Assembly (NCBI RefSeq): GCF_000328475.2
Contig: NC_026493.1
Location: 310,001 to 374,000, forward strand
Reading direction: 5' to 3'
DNA from: Mycosarcoma maydis
Taxonomy: Eukaryota; Basidiomycota; Ustilaginomycetes; Ustilaginales
DNA length: 64,000 nt
The translations under genes and the position numbers were made by a program. The notes under the pieces are model-generated. The model was not told the origin of the DNA, searched no databases, and saw only the letters and a program-made list of their open reading frames with translations. This document shows, piece after piece, positions 22,432 to 33,164 of the stretch. Position 1 is the stretch's first letter. Each line of letters starts with the position of its first letter.

Positions 22432-25400
22432 TTATTTTCGTTTGGTACACTTGTGAGATGTGGTCACGGTGGATGTGTGAGGCGTGAGTGAAGCGGGGAC
22501 ATGGATAGCAGTGCGGGTGCGGGCGTGGTTACGGTTGGTCGGGGGGATGGATGGTGGTGGGGTGGGATTGGCGGTTTGGGGGAGAGGCGAGCGTNNNNNN
22601 NNNNNNNNNNNNNNNNNNNNNNNNNNNNNNNNNNNNNNNNNNNNNNNNNNNNNNNNNNNNNNNNNNNNNNNNNNNNNNNNNNNNNNNNNNNNNNGTGACG
22701 AAGTGACAGAGGAGGCGTGATCGTGATCGCCAGCCGAATCAGTACGAGCAGCAGTAGCCGGCTGAGCGTGGTCGATGGGCTTTACCCGCTGCTCGAGCGC
22801 GAGCGCGGAATGTGCGCGCATGCTCGATCGTGAAATGCGCTCATCAACCGGTTTAGTCCGCTTCCTAATCGGAACCCCCCTAGCAGCCCTAGCATTGTCG
22901 CCCTGATGCATCTGCCTGATCTTGGCATCCAGCACGCGCGGAAAAATATGCTCGTAGTCCTGCACAAGATCCACCACTACCAATGTCGCAATCGGCGAGA
23001 CCAGCGTATACCCACTTTCTCGCATCGGCCGCAACACAGCGCTCCCCAGCGAAAGCCCAAGCTTGTTACAGTAGATCCTGTCGGCTTCTCCCGATCGCGT
23101 CGAGTGCACCAGCTTGTGCAGATGCGCAAACACGGCATCCAGACACGCTAGATGCGTCCGAGGCAGCTTGTTCAGTACCACGCGCAAATCTTCCAGCACA
23201 CCGCCACGGATTTTGTCTCTAGTAGCTTCGTCAATCACCGTCTCTGGTTGCGTTGTCGAAACGTGCGGTGTGGCATTCGACGTGTCTTGTGCTTGTGCGT
23301 CTGCGTGTGCGTCTGCGTCTGCGCGTGCGTCTGCGTCTGCTGGTGCGTCTACTGGTGTGCTAGCGTCTGTGCTCGACGGCGTATGCGTACGTTTAGCCGC
23401 AGCGAGCGCATCGTGCTCTTGCGCCGCAGCAGCACGGTAGATCGCGTCGATCTGATCCCACAGATCCTCCGTGATGAGACTATGCTCGAGTTCGAGCAAC
23501 CACAACTTTACACACGCCGCGAGCACCGGTGGATCGTACGAATCCAGCAACTTGTCCGGGACCGGCTTGGCACCGTTGGCAGCATCGGCGCTGTTGGCGC
23601 TGCCATAAATGAGGTCCGCAAGCGACGGGTTGAGGTGCGCAATCAGCGCGTCTCGCAGACGATGCGTGATGGACAGCGGAACCTCGAGGATCCACACGTT
23701 GCGCTTTTCCTGGCCGATCAGCTGCGCATCCGGTTGCGCAGCTTGCACTTGTTCATCATCCGCCTTGTCCTCGGTGCGACTGGCAGACGGTGACAGCGCT
23801 CTGACCCGCGCAGACCACCGCTCAGAGTCTTGGTAGGCGCGCTCCAACGCTTCCAAGAGCGCCGTCAGTACGGGCGGAAGCAGAGCAAGCTCTTGTGCAG
23901 CACCATGCATGCTCGACGTCGAGTCGGCATCGGTCGCCGACTGTTGGCGCTCGAGTCGTTCGAGGTACTCGAGACGCTCCACGAGCGACAGATTCAGCCC
24001 AAATCCGCCATTCTTAACAAGCCAGCCATGCGCGACACCGTGCGGACCAACTTTGCGGCCGAGTGAGATTTCGTCGTGGTAGTACGGCTGGAAGCGTTGA
24101 ATGGTAGGATGGAAGGCGCCCGTCCTCGCCTGGCGGATCAGCGCACGCAGCTCGAGCGAGGGATCAAGACCTTGATGAATTTGGAAAGAGCGAGTGCTCG
24201 ACTGTTGCAAGATGGGCACTTGAGCCGAGACAGCCTGATTGTACGAGGCAAGCACCGAATGGACGGCTCGAATGCGGTCCGCCTCCCAGCGCTGAGTGAG
24301 GCCATAATGCTCAAAGAGCACCTCTTCGACTTGACAGCGCGTTCGATCGAGGTTGCGAACAGACTCCTCGTATACCTTTTCGGCGTTGTCAGCTTCGCGC
24401 CTCAGTCGGAGATGACGTGGCTCAGCGGAGACGACACCGTTGACGGCTGCCTTGATGGGGGCGGGCATCTTTTCGACTGCGGAAGTGACCAAGGCCGAGA
24501 TGGTGCCGGAGCGCCTGAGGCTCGAAGCTGGCGCGCCCGTCTCTGCGCCACTCTGAAGAGCCTGACCTTCCGTCTCGGTGGGCAGAGGCGGAAGCTTGAC
24601 GCCGGCAAACTCGGTTTGCTTGGATGGTGGAGTGATCGTGGCCGAGGTGGCTCGCTGAGTGAAACCAAACTGCTTTCGAACCGTCTCTCGACGCTTGAGT
24701 TTCTCGGGATCTGGCTTGTGCTCTGCAGATTCGGCCGACTTGGTGCTGTCGATGGATCCAGCGCTGCGCTGCAGTCCAGAGGCTGATGAGCCAGGAGATG
24801 GAAGCGCCGGGTCCGAAGATGGAGGAGGTGACTGAACACCATCCGATTCGTCGATAGCAGCAAAGCGCACATCATCTTCGGCTTCGTCGGCGGTGCGGCA
24901 CTTGTTCTCGTAGCTGAGTTTGAGCTTGTCGACTTCCGACTTTTGACGTTCGAAGCGTGTCAGAGTGGCATCGACGTGTTCCCAGCTCTGCGTGATGCGT
25001 TGTCTGTGATCGGCAGCCCACTTGCCAAACGGTCCGAGGATGGAATTTTCCAGGTGACGTGCAATCTTGCCGTGAGCGTTTGCGTGCGCTGTGTTGGTCT
25101 CTGCCTGGATCATTCTGAATGCGCGCGAGGTGGCCGAGGTGTTGGCAGCAAAACCTCGGGTGGAAGCGGAGGAAGCGCCGCCATCGAGAGGTAGTACCTC
25201 GTGAAGAATACCGGCAGACTGCTTGAAGAGCGGAGCAGCAAACGAGGGCGGAGGTGGTGGAGTTGCGAGCGCCTCTGCATGGTTGTATTCAAGCTCTGCG
25301 CGGTGCGCGACAAAGGCCAGGATGGACTCGTTCTCGTCGAGACCCGCTTGAAGCTTGGTGTAGAGACTGTATGCGCCTGGACGGTACGAAGGATGGGACC

Positions 25401-25458
25401 AGAACGAGTTTTGAAACGAGGGTGGATAGACCACCGTGAGTGATGACGGCAAGCTCAT
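22432..25458 (-). CDS. F-BAR and RhoGAP-like domain protein (Rgd2/Rga7-like), C-terminus crosses a gap
   Basis: About 1008 residues from the ATG at 25458. The N-terminus (SFWSHPSYRPGAYSLYTKLQ) is a typical FCH/F-BAR start, and coiled-coil material (VDATLTRFERQKSEVDKLK) continues to about residue 180. A disordered insert follows, then more helical F-BAR-like sequence (EKVYEESVRNLDRTRCQVEE). RhoGAP-like signatures start near residue 639 (PPVLAACVKLWLLELEHSL) and continue near 763-800 (LPRTHLACLDAVFAHLHKL, then GLSLGSAVLRP). A repetitive Asp-Ala insert (about residues 700-720) splits this domain. I cannot find the usual arginine-finger motif GxFRxSG. F-BAR/RhoGAP proteins link membrane curvature to Rho or Cdc42 inactivation at growth sites and the septum. 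The 100-N gap (22595-22694) makes the last roughly 85 residues and the stop uncertain. Confidence 0.8.
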   Translation of the reverse strand: MSLPSSLTVVYPPSFQNSFWSHPSYRPGAYSLYTKLQAGLDENESILAFVAHRAELEYNHAEALATPPPPPSFAAPLFKQSAGILHEVLPLDGGASSASTRGFAANTSATSRAFRMIQAETNTAHANAHGKIARHLENSILGPFGKWAADHRQRITQSWEHVDATLTRFERQKSEVDKLKLSYENKCRTADEAEDDVRFAAIDESDGVQSPPPSSDPALPSPGSSASGLQRSAGSIDSTKSAESAEHKPDPEKLKRRETVRKQFGFTQRATSATITPPSKQTEFAGVKLPPLPTETEGQALQSGAETGAPASSLRRSGTISALVTSAVEKMPAPIKAAVNGVVSAEPRHLRLRREADNAEKVYEESVRNLDRTRCQVEEVLFEHYGLTQRWEADRIRAVHSVLASYNQAVSAQVPILQQSSTRSFQIHQGLDPSLELRALIRQARTGAFHPTIQRFQPYYHDEISLGRKVGPHGVAHGWLVKNGGFGLNLSLVERLEYLERLERQQSATDADSTSSMHGAAQELALLPPVLTALLEALERAYQDSERWSARVRALSPSASRTEDKADDEQVQAAQPDAQLIGQEKRNVWILEVPLSITHRLRDALIAHLNPSLADLIYGSANSADAANGAKPVPDKLLDSYDPPVLAACVKLWLLELEHSLITEDLWDQIDAIYRAAAAQEHDALAAAKRTHTPSSTDASTPVDAPADADARADADAHADAQAQDTSNATPHVSTTQPETVIDEATRDKIRGGVLEDLRVVLNKLPRTHLACLDAVFAHLHKLVHSTRSGEADRIYCNKLGLSLGSAVLRPMRESGYTLVSPIATLVVVDLVQDYEHIFPRVLDAKIRQMHQGDNARAARGVPIRKRTKPVDERISRSSMRAHSALALEQRVKPIDHAQPATAARTDSAGDHDHASSVTSSXXXXXXXXXXXXXXXXXXXXXXXXXXXXXXXXXXRSPLPQTANPTPPPSIPPTNRNHARTRTAIHVPASLTPHTSTVTTSHKCTKRK
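22595..22694. other. assembly gap (100 N) in the C-terminal region of the RhoGAP-like gene
   Basis: Exactly 100 N. True length and frame across it are unknown. The flank at 22500-22594 is unusually G-rich, which may have hindered sequencing. Confidence 1.
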
Positions 25459-26309
25459 CTTGCGGGAAGGAGGTTGCGAAGTCTGGTATGGTTTGACCGA
25501 TGGATCAGCCAGCAGTACCTGTGCCAGGCTCAGACTAGGGATGTCGCTGAAGTTGTAGTGGCCAGACGGTCAAACAGCGACAGCGGCAGCGGCAGAGGCA
25601 GCGGCCTAGGTTGATAGCAGTCTAGCGCAAATCGAAATGGGCCAAGGAGGACTGCGTTTGTTGGCGATTTTGTGTTGCCTATCGAGACGAGTGTTGTAGA
25701 ACGTGCTAGTTGAACAAGCAGAGAAGTGCGGGTGATGAGGAGATGGCAGCTCGAAAGGTGAAAGTGTCAACGTGAGTTCTGTGATTCACGATTCGTGATT
25801 CGTGATTGTTGCGGGACAGCGTTGGTGCGTGGCCAGCAAGTCCGTGCGAGAGCGTTGCACGCAGCGTGGCATACATCACTAGGGCCATGCTGTTAGATCG
25901 ATCATTTGTGAATGCTCGTGACTCGTGACTGCGCCTCACGCCTCGTGCGCAGCGTTCACGCACGACGGTGACGGTTTTTGTTTTTAATTTTGTTTTTGTT
26001 TTTGTTTTACATGTTTCTTTTGATCTTCTTACATTTGTGATTCTGATTCATAATTCCACGATTCACGATTCACGATTTTGGTTCTCCTGTAACGCACGAC
26101 GGGTCTCGGCGACAAACTTTGCACAGGGTCCAACAAAGCTGGCCATCGTGAATCACGATTCGTGATTGTGAATTTTTCACGTTTCAGCCCAGAACTTCTC
26201 GGCACAAATCAAGAATGCTTTAAAGGTGCAAGCAACGCTCATACCATCACCACCTCGATCATCCCCAATAGGCTCTTTGTGGATCAATCACTTTCTCGAC
26301 CTCTTCAAC
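25459..26309. other. divergent intergenic region, RhoGAP-like gene / rio1
   Basis: About 850 bp without a recognisable gene. It contains clustered ATTCGTGATT / ATTCACGATT words (25781-25807 and 26055-26170), a perfect TCGTGAATCACGA at 26146-26158, and T-rich DNA around 25975-26020. Confidence 0.5.
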
Positions 26310-28598
26310 ATGGAGGCAGGCCAATTCGACGATGCTCCGGATCAGGCAGCAGTGCAACAGTCTACCATCAACCAAAACCAGCACCAGCACCGCGATCTGC
26401 AGGCTGCTCAGGACCAAGACACGCCGTATTTACAACGCCAACGACGTCAAGAGATTTCGGATCTGCTTCGACCATCTTCGGACGTCGAAGAGTCGGACGA
26501 TGATCTGGTTGATGACATGCAGCAAGATGTCGACGATGACGACGAGGATGATGATGACGACTACGAGGATGACATGACCGGTTATGGCGCCGTCGAGGAT
26601 GCGGATTGGGAGCTTGCACGAGGCGATTTCACCAAGCACTTCAACCGTTCCCGCCAGCTCGCAAATGCTATTCATGCTTCCAGCTCAACAGCCTGCGCAT
26701 CCGCATCCACATCCGCATCTGCATCCGCATCAAAGTCGACGCGTGGACAAGCAGCGGTAACAGCCACTCCTCTACCTGCCATGAATCGGCGCCGTCGACC
26801 ACCACTGGTGGCAGCATCCGGCGGTGCTGCTGCTACAGCTGCATCCACCACCCAAACACGCACCGCTTCGCAGATGGAGTCACTCTCCAAGTTCGCCTCG
26901 CGCATCCGTGTGGATGACATGTACGATCCTTCCTCGGCCATCGGTGGCGGTGTCAACTCCACGGTACCCCGAAAAGCGCTCGGTGGAAGGGACGCCGTGC
27001 GAATCAAGGACAAAGCAGACCGTGCCACCGTAGAAGGTGTACTTGACCCACGCACCATGCTCATCTTGTACAAGATGGTGAATCGTGGGCTTCTCGAATG
27101 CGTCAATGGCTGTGTAAGCACCGGTAAAGAGGCCAACGTTTATCACGCCACGACCGCTGTCACTGGCTCGTCGAATGCCTCTGGCTCGTCTGCCGTCGAC
27201 TCGGAAAAGGGGAGTTTGGCGCTGAAAATCTACAAAACCTCGATCCTCGTCTTCAAAGACCGCGATCGGTATGTGAGCGGTGAATTTCGCTTTCGTCACG
27301 GATACGCCAAACACAATCCACGCAAGATGGTGCGTCTATGGGCCGAAAAGGAAGCACGCAATCTCAAGCGTATGGTCTCGGCGGGTCTTCGAGCACCTGT
27401 GCCGGTCGAACTGCGAGATCACGTTCTTGTGATGCAGTTCTTGGGCGATAGCCAAGGTTGGGCGAGTCCTCGACTTAAGGATGCCGACGAAATCATCGGC
27501 TCAGATCGTGCCGAATGGTCTCGGCTGTACCGTGAGTTGATCGCCAGCGTACGCATCATGTATCACCAATGTAGACTCGTACATGCCGATCTGAGCGAGT
27601 ACAACATCTTGTACCACCAACATCATCTTTGGATCATCGACGTCAGTCAGTCGGTCGAGCACGATCATCCTAGAGCGTACGACTTCTTGCGCGCCGATCT
27701 CGCGCATGTCGACGACTTCTTTGCAAAGAGAGGCGTCAATACGTTGGGGTTGAGAGCCACGTTTGAGTTTGTCGTCAGTGCACCCAAGAGTCACGCTTTC
27801 GCTAGGAAAGGTGGTAGGGCGGGTTTGGAGAAGCAGGAGGCTGATTTTCAGAATGACCACAGGCCGAATCCAAACGAGGAGCATGACAAGCAGCTCAAGT
27901 CGGACGGTGATCCGGGATCTTGCACGCGTAGTGCGATGGGTGGAGCATCTACAGCAACGCCGGTGGTTGTGTCCAAGGACAAAGTGATTGGTGGAGGTGC
28001 ATGGTATACTGGGCTCAGTCAAACCACGACCGACACATGGGGTGCGCCCACGGGCGACGAGAGCGAATCATCGCTCATGGACACACTGGAGCATCTCATG
28101 CATCAGCTTAGCACGCAACCCGATTCTTCATCGCACACCAGCGCCATCCCCACCACCTCTTCGCATCGCTCTGCAAACAGCCACAACGACGACCAAGTGT
28201 TCAAAGCCACCTATATCCCGTTTTCCCTGCACGAGCTACAAGACCCCGAACGCGAGATCGAATTGCAAGCCACGTCCCAACCCACCACCACCCAAGACCG
28301 CACACATCCACCGCTCTCCACGCTTCTCCCGTCGAAACCTGCGCAGAACCATGACGACAATGACGACAATGACGACTCGCATTCAGACCACTACACGTCG
28401 TCCGACACTTGCGACGTCTCGGACGACGACCAACCCACATCCAGTCAGCATCCCAAAGACGCCAGAATCACCAAGGAGCAAGCCAAGGCACTCAAGAAAG
28501 AGGCCAAGAAACAAACAAAGCAAGCCAACCGCGAGAAGCGCAAAACAAAGATGCCCAAGGCCGAGAAGAAACGCAGGATGAAAAAGAACCACAAGTAA
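26310..28598 (+). CDS. rio1: Rio1 atypical protein kinase / ATPase
   Basis: A 762-residue protein from the first ATG (26310). An acidic N-terminal region is followed by the RIO domain. It has the P-loop-like STGKEANVYHA near residue 269, LALKIYKTSILVFKDRDRY, the catalytic loop VHADLSEYNILY near residue 423, and the metal-binding IIDVSQSVEHDHPRAYDFLR near 442. These are the RIO1 subfamily signatures, and the protein is clearly distinct from Rio2. A long Ser/Thr/His/Asp-rich C-terminal extension ends in a Lys-rich tail (KKEAKKQTKQANREKRKTK). This makes it longer than yeast Rio1 (484 residues). Rio1 drives late cytoplasmic maturation of pre-40S particles and affects cell-cycle progression. The gene converges on hos3 across a spacer holding a 57-bp tandem repeat. 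The frame is open upstream of 26310 but has no earlier ATG. Confidence 0.95.
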   Translation: MEAGQFDDAPDQAAVQQSTINQNQHQHRDLQAAQDQDTPYLQRQRRQEISDLLRPSSDVEESDDDLVDDMQQDVDDDDEDDDDDYEDDMTGYGAVEDADWELARGDFTKHFNRSRQLANAIHASSSTACASASTSASASASKSTRGQAAVTATPLPAMNRRRRPPLVAASGGAAATAASTTQTRTASQMESLSKFASRIRVDDMYDPSSAIGGGVNSTVPRKALGGRDAVRIKDKADRATVEGVLDPRTMLILYKMVNRGLLECVNGCVSTGKEANVYHATTAVTGSSNASGSSAVDSEKGSLALKIYKTSILVFKDRDRYVSGEFRFRHGYAKHNPRKMVRLWAEKEARNLKRMVSAGLRAPVPVELRDHVLVMQFLGDSQGWASPRLKDADEIIGSDRAEWSRLYRELIASVRIMYHQCRLVHADLSEYNILYHQHHLWIIDVSQSVEHDHPRAYDFLRADLAHVDDFFAKRGVNTLGLRATFEFVVSAPKSHAFARKGGRAGLEKQEADFQNDHRPNPNEEHDKQLKSDGDPGSCTRSAMGGASTATPVVVSKDKVIGGGAWYTGLSQTTTDTWGAPTGDESESSLMDTLEHLMHQLSTQPDSSSHTSAIPTTSSHRSANSHNDDQVFKATYIPFSLHELQDPEREIELQATSQPTTTQDRTHPPLSTLLPSKPAQNHDDNDDNDDSHSDHYTSSDTCDVSDDDQPTSSQHPKDARITKEQAKALKKEAKKQTKQANREKRKTKMPKAEKKRRMKKNHK

Positions 28599-28635
28599 TG
28601 CACGCCTAGAAACGCGCCATTCGCACTCACCACTT

Positions 28636-28787
28636 TGATTTACCCGAACAGAGCTGTGTGCGATAGAACGCAGAAAGCCTGCACTTGCACGTTGATTTAC
28701 CACAACACAGCTGTATGCGATAGAACGCAGCAAGCCTGCATTTGCACTTTGATTTTACCCGAACAGAGCTGTGAGCGATCGAGCGGA
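28636..28787. repeat. 57-bp tandem repeat, about 2.6 copies
   Basis: Units start with TTGATTT at 28636, 28693 and 28750. Each contains an ACAGAGCTGT- or ACACAGCTGT-like core followed by GCGATAGAACGCAG. The third copy is partial and has one extra T. It lies wholly between the convergent stops of rio1 (28598) and hos3 (28874). Confidence 0.9.
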
Positions 28788-28873
28788 TTGTGCGTGCAGT
28801 GTGCAGCGTGCAGTGTGAGCTGTGGTCAAGATGGGTGGAAGCATACGAAAGCATGTGGGGCTGTGGCGCGCTG

Positions 28874-31800
28874 TTACTGCGTAGGATGCGCCAAGTGGCA
28901 GCTGGCTAAGTCGGGGTAGAGCGACGAGCTCGACGACACGGGCGCCTGGTGTTGGCGAGACGCCTGGTTTTCCACACCAGCCGCGCCTGTGAATTCGGAA
29001 GACGTCACTGCAGTACCCAACGTGGCTGGCGCCTGTGTTTCGGGTTCGCCCTGGTATGTGCTTGGAACACACGCGTGCGCTGCACTCCAATCGGGCGATC
29101 CAGGCGCATCTGGTTCTCCACCCAACAACGAGTGTTGATGTATCCAAGAGTCGCCGTTGTCGTAGAGTTGTCCCAACGAATCCGAGCTTGCGTGCGTGTC
29201 TGCAGCGTCGACATGCATTGGCGCATGCGCCAGAAACGAGGTGTCGACCAAGCTGGCGTGCGCAGAGCTCAACGTACGAGACCGCAGCGTGGTGGATGCG
29301 TTGATTGTGTCCTCGATGCTCGGTGAAGCGGCTACCTCGGCGTCGGTGCTCACAGCGTTGCCATACGTTGACAAAGCACTAGGAAAGGTAGAGGTGTTGG
29401 TGTCGACCGGTGCGGCAGGTACGCTTGGGTCGACTTGGGTTGGAGCGATGGTAGGATCCGTACTGTTAGCTTGGCGCTGCTGATCGGCTTCGACATCCGA
29501 TTTGCGCACACGATTGTCATTGGACTGGTGAATAGACTTGAGAGGCGATGGCAAGCGCAACGATCGCACACGTGCATCACTCGTAACAGATTTTGTCGGC
29601 GTATCCGTATCCATCGACATGGAATCATCCACCAAGCCCCGCTGTGTATCCGCCATGACTGGCGTCGCAGAAGCGTCGACCACACCGCCGACACTTGTCA
29701 CGCTCGACGGCGACTCCTTCTTGATCGGGCTGTCCTTTCTTCCCGCTGTCTTGGTCGGGCTTGCGGCGCGCCTCGCGTGTGGTGTCGATGTCGCGCTCTC
29801 CCACGCACCGGGACGCGTCCTCAAAGCGCCTCGATCTCGCAACACTCTCCCACCTGCACCTATCGCTGGACTGTTGGTCGTGTTTGTCGTCGCGGACGAC
29901 CTCGTCGACGGCGTAGCACCGATTCCCAGCGGAACAACGTTACCTTTGCCGCACGCCTGTTCGAAAGCAGCAAACGCCTTGGAAGTGAGCGACAGCCAAG
30001 GTGCCAATTCGGCTTGTCTCCGTTTGGGCGTCGTGTTGGTGCTGGGTGCCGCACCCGACACTGCAGCAGCAGCGTGAGCCGCCATCTTCTTGGCCACCTT
30101 TTCGACCGCGATCAGATTCTCCAATTTCCAATACTCGGTCTCCGCCTCGCCTCCTACGACCGAACTTGCTGCTGAATCGACACGCACAGCGAGACCAGTA
30201 ACGTGTGCCAGTGCGGCTGAACACAACGCACGATCGCTGTATCCGCCTTCGAGTACCGAGACGAGCTTTCCGTCTGCGTGTGCATCGGCGAAATGCACAG
30301 CGTCGCGCGCAAACATGTGGTAGAACGAAGGTGGGACGTGCTTTCCGTGACGTTGCATGCCGGGATATTCGTACGCACACGCATCGAATCCTGCTGATAT
30401 GAGAACGAGCGTGTTTTGCTGTGTAGCACATGTCGCGCCGAGGAACCGCGCGGCTTTGCTGAACACGATCTTGTACTTGTCGTCGTACAGCCGACGGAAG
30501 TCGGATTCAGTTCGATAGTGATCCAGGTGAACTGCAAGCCACAACAGGACGTGAGAAAGAGATGTGTCAGCAATCATCGGACGCTCGTAGCTTCATGAGC
30601 TCGCTAAGATTGGACGCCTCATGTCGCTTGGCCATCCTGAGGGCAGCGATTGCGTTGCGCAGGCGCATCGATAACCGGACCGACACCTCCAGTGACCAGC
30701 GACTCGAATGAAGGATGTGCTTCGCAAGACTACCAGCACAAAGATGCTAGCCTTCTTCAGACCTTTTACCATTTTGTTGCCAATTAATCGTCGGCATCCA
30801 AGCAAAGCTGCATCGCTCCTGTCACAGCAATACTTACTATTCCAGATCCACTGACCGTGTGCGCCTTCGACACACGTGCTTGCATCCTTGATCATTCCTG
30901 GATCGCCGTCTTCACAAGGGAAGGATTCAATGTCGTGCAACGAGCTGTAGAAGAGTCTCAGCGCTCGTGGACCCGCTTGGCGTTTCACCTCGGCTTCGTC
31001 GTGTTCGGTCAGCGCTACTTTGGCGAGCCTGCTGGCATGTGCGCGACCGCTGCCGCTTCCGAGTGCCTGTCTTGCCCTTTCGAGCGCAGCCACACGCAGG
31101 CTGGCGATACGCTCGGTGCGCTGATCATCGTGTTTGTTGGCGTCGGCATTGATTCGCCATGCCAGGTTCTGCGTGCCGTTACCGTGATGCAGGTCAATAT
31201 CAAATATGACGACGCGATCGATGCTGTGTTCGTGGTAAGCGTGCGCTGCGGCGACGATTGCATTGTTGACCCAGCAGAAACCTTGTGGTGTTGATCCGGA
31301 GCAGTGGTGCCCAGGCGGCCGGCTAAGAACGAATGCACGTTTGGCGGCCGGAGCTGTTTCGTTATCATCGTTCGATGCAAGGCTTTCCGTGACGTTTAAG
31401 TGGGTCGAGTCTTGGACCTTGATCTCACGAAGAGGAGACAATGTTGGTGATGCCATGGTCGTAGATGCTGCTGCTGACACAACACGGTCTACGGCTTCGC
31501 AGCAGGCACCCATGGCGTGTCGAATTGCCTCTGCAGATCCACCATCCATCCCAGATTGGTCAGAGGGGCCTGCAAGGTACAGATCACCTTGGGGCAAGTG
31601 CTCAGGAACCTCGGAGAGATGCATTGCATCGTCACCCTCGCCATCGCTCGAAGTGTAGGTCTCGCTGTCCTCGGGTATCGATTTTGAAGGTGAGGTTTGG
31701 TGAGGTTTGCGGTGAGACTGCGGTGGATGATTAGGTGCTTTGTTACAGAGGTATTCGAGGTACGCAGCGTGGGACGTACGCGCTGGAGAAAGAGAAGAGG

Positions 31801-32746
31801 CGGCTTGCTGTTGTGATGGCGGACCAGCCGCGACGGACGCAGGTGTAGGCGTAGTCTCACGTTCGGGCTTGAACTGACTTGCATCTATTAAGGCATCAGA
31901 GGCTTGCGTGCAAGTCGAGGTCGCTGTGCGTGCCTCGCGACGTTTCTGTCTGGCTTGACCGTAAGCGGTTTCGAGCAGCGAGACGACTTCGTCCGAGTGT
32001 GCATGGGTAAAAGCTACGGCAGGATGGGGTGGATCCAGCGGAAGAGATCTTGTCGAATGAAGCACACGGAACTTTTGCTGGGCCGGAGAGGTGGGATGTT
32101 GAGCTGCGGTAGCCTGCACGGAAAGCGAACTGAGTCGAGCTACCAGATCGTCATCTTGGTCTTGTTGAGATGGCGTGTTGGCTGGGAGTGGTGCGCAAGA
32201 GACATGCGTGGTCGTTCTGGCTACGGATGAATCAATCGAGCTCGCTAGATGGATCGTGTTCTGCTGTTGCGAAGGAGCTTTAGATGGAGAACGTTGGGAT
32301 GTGTGAAGAGCCATGGTAGGATCATGCGGCTGTTCGGACGACGACTTGCCGATAGCTGTTGCGATTCCGAGGAGCACTGCGCGGATACGCTCTGGTCGTT
32401 CGACGATCAGGCTCTTGTCTACACCGCGCACGTATCTGTGTTTCAGTACGGAGGGAGCCAGCAATATATCCAGCTCTGCCGCAGATTGCGCTGAAGTTGT
32501 ACTTGCAGCAGTCCGCACAGCGCGAGTTGAGCTCGTACCGGGCAGAACGCCTGTTGGTGGTGCAGCGACATAGTCCATGCTAGCGACAGCTTCTGTACGA
32601 GACGGTGGTGTTGTCGTCTGTACGATATCGATTGCGGCAGTTTGAAGCGCTTGTGGTGGAGAAGACACCGTCTGGTTGGTGGGAGTATTGGATGCTTCCG
32701 GGGTATTTGCTCGTGAGCGATTGGGTATCTTGACGATAAACACCAT
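28874..32746 (-). CDS. hos3: class II-like histone deacetylase, Hos3 type
   Basis: I rebuilt this as complement(28874..30531, 30838..32746), 1188 residues. The single intron 30837-30532 (306 nt) runs GTAAGT to TTGCAG and joins GQWIWN to IHLDHYRTES with no loss. The start is the first ATG (32746). Deacetylase hallmarks are RPPGHHCSG near residue 475, DIDLHHGNGTQ near 514 (zinc ligands), SLHDIESFPCEDGDP, SAGFDACAYEYPGMQRHG near 684, and LEGGYSDRALCSAALAHV near 731. The EYPGMQRHG and GYSDRALC motifs are those of the fungal Hos3 branch. N- and C-terminal extensions are Ser/Thr-rich and probably disordered. Yeast Hos3 removes acetyl groups from core histones and marks the septin ring. Deacetylase activity is expected because all visible catalytic residues are present. 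Confidence 0.93.
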
Positions 32747-33044
32747 GTTATCCGTCGACGCACGGCGTCGCTGGGATGCTGTGCAGTCGTGAATCACGAA
32801 TGGATGATGACGGTGAAGCGCAGAGAGTTTCACGACTGGGCTGGGGTGTGTTGATCTTGTTTCGCGACTCGTGATTTGGGTGTTGCTTTCTTTAAGTTTG
32901 TTTGATACGCGAGCTTCAGCCCCACGACCACCAAATCACGAGTCGATAGCCTTGGACCCAAACACGCGCGCCAACTCGCTGAGCTGTGAGCCGTGAGACG
33001 TGAGTCTTGCTCGCTCACAAGTCCAAAAAAGAAACAAAAACAAA
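32747..33044. other. spacer between hos3 and tRNA-Phe copy 2
   Basis: About 300 bp with a degenerate GTGAGNC heptamer array (32986-33006) and other TCGTGA words. Probably the hos3 promoter. A-runs at 33025-33040 act as the Pol III terminator for the minus-strand tRNA. Confidence 0.5.
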
Positions 33045-33164
33045 TGCTTCTGACCTGGATCGAACAGATGACCTCCCGATAATCAAACATCCACTGCAGA
33101 CAGTGGCGACTTATTGAAACTGAATTCTTCAGTCGGACGCTCGTACCAACTGAGCTACAGAAGC
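33045..33164 (-). tRNA. tRNA-Phe (anticodon GAA), second copy, identical intron
   Basis: The reverse complement matches 6205-6324 at every position over 120 bp, including the 46-nt intron and its hairpin. The G1 equivalent is at 33164 and the discriminator at 33045. On the minus strand it is followed by T-runs (plus-strand A-runs at 33036-33040 and 33025-33030). The flanks outside the gene are different from copy 1 apart from a few bases just upstream. Confidence 0.95.

Noticed and set aside
28627..28854. Small minus-strand frame across the 57-bp repeat
   Set aside because: The unit length is a multiple of three, which keeps the frame open, but there is no other sign of coding.
30593..30837. 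C-terminal extension of the first hos3 exon reading into the intron
   Set aside because: Canonical GTAAGT and TTGCAG sites remove it and restore the conserved deacetylase core.
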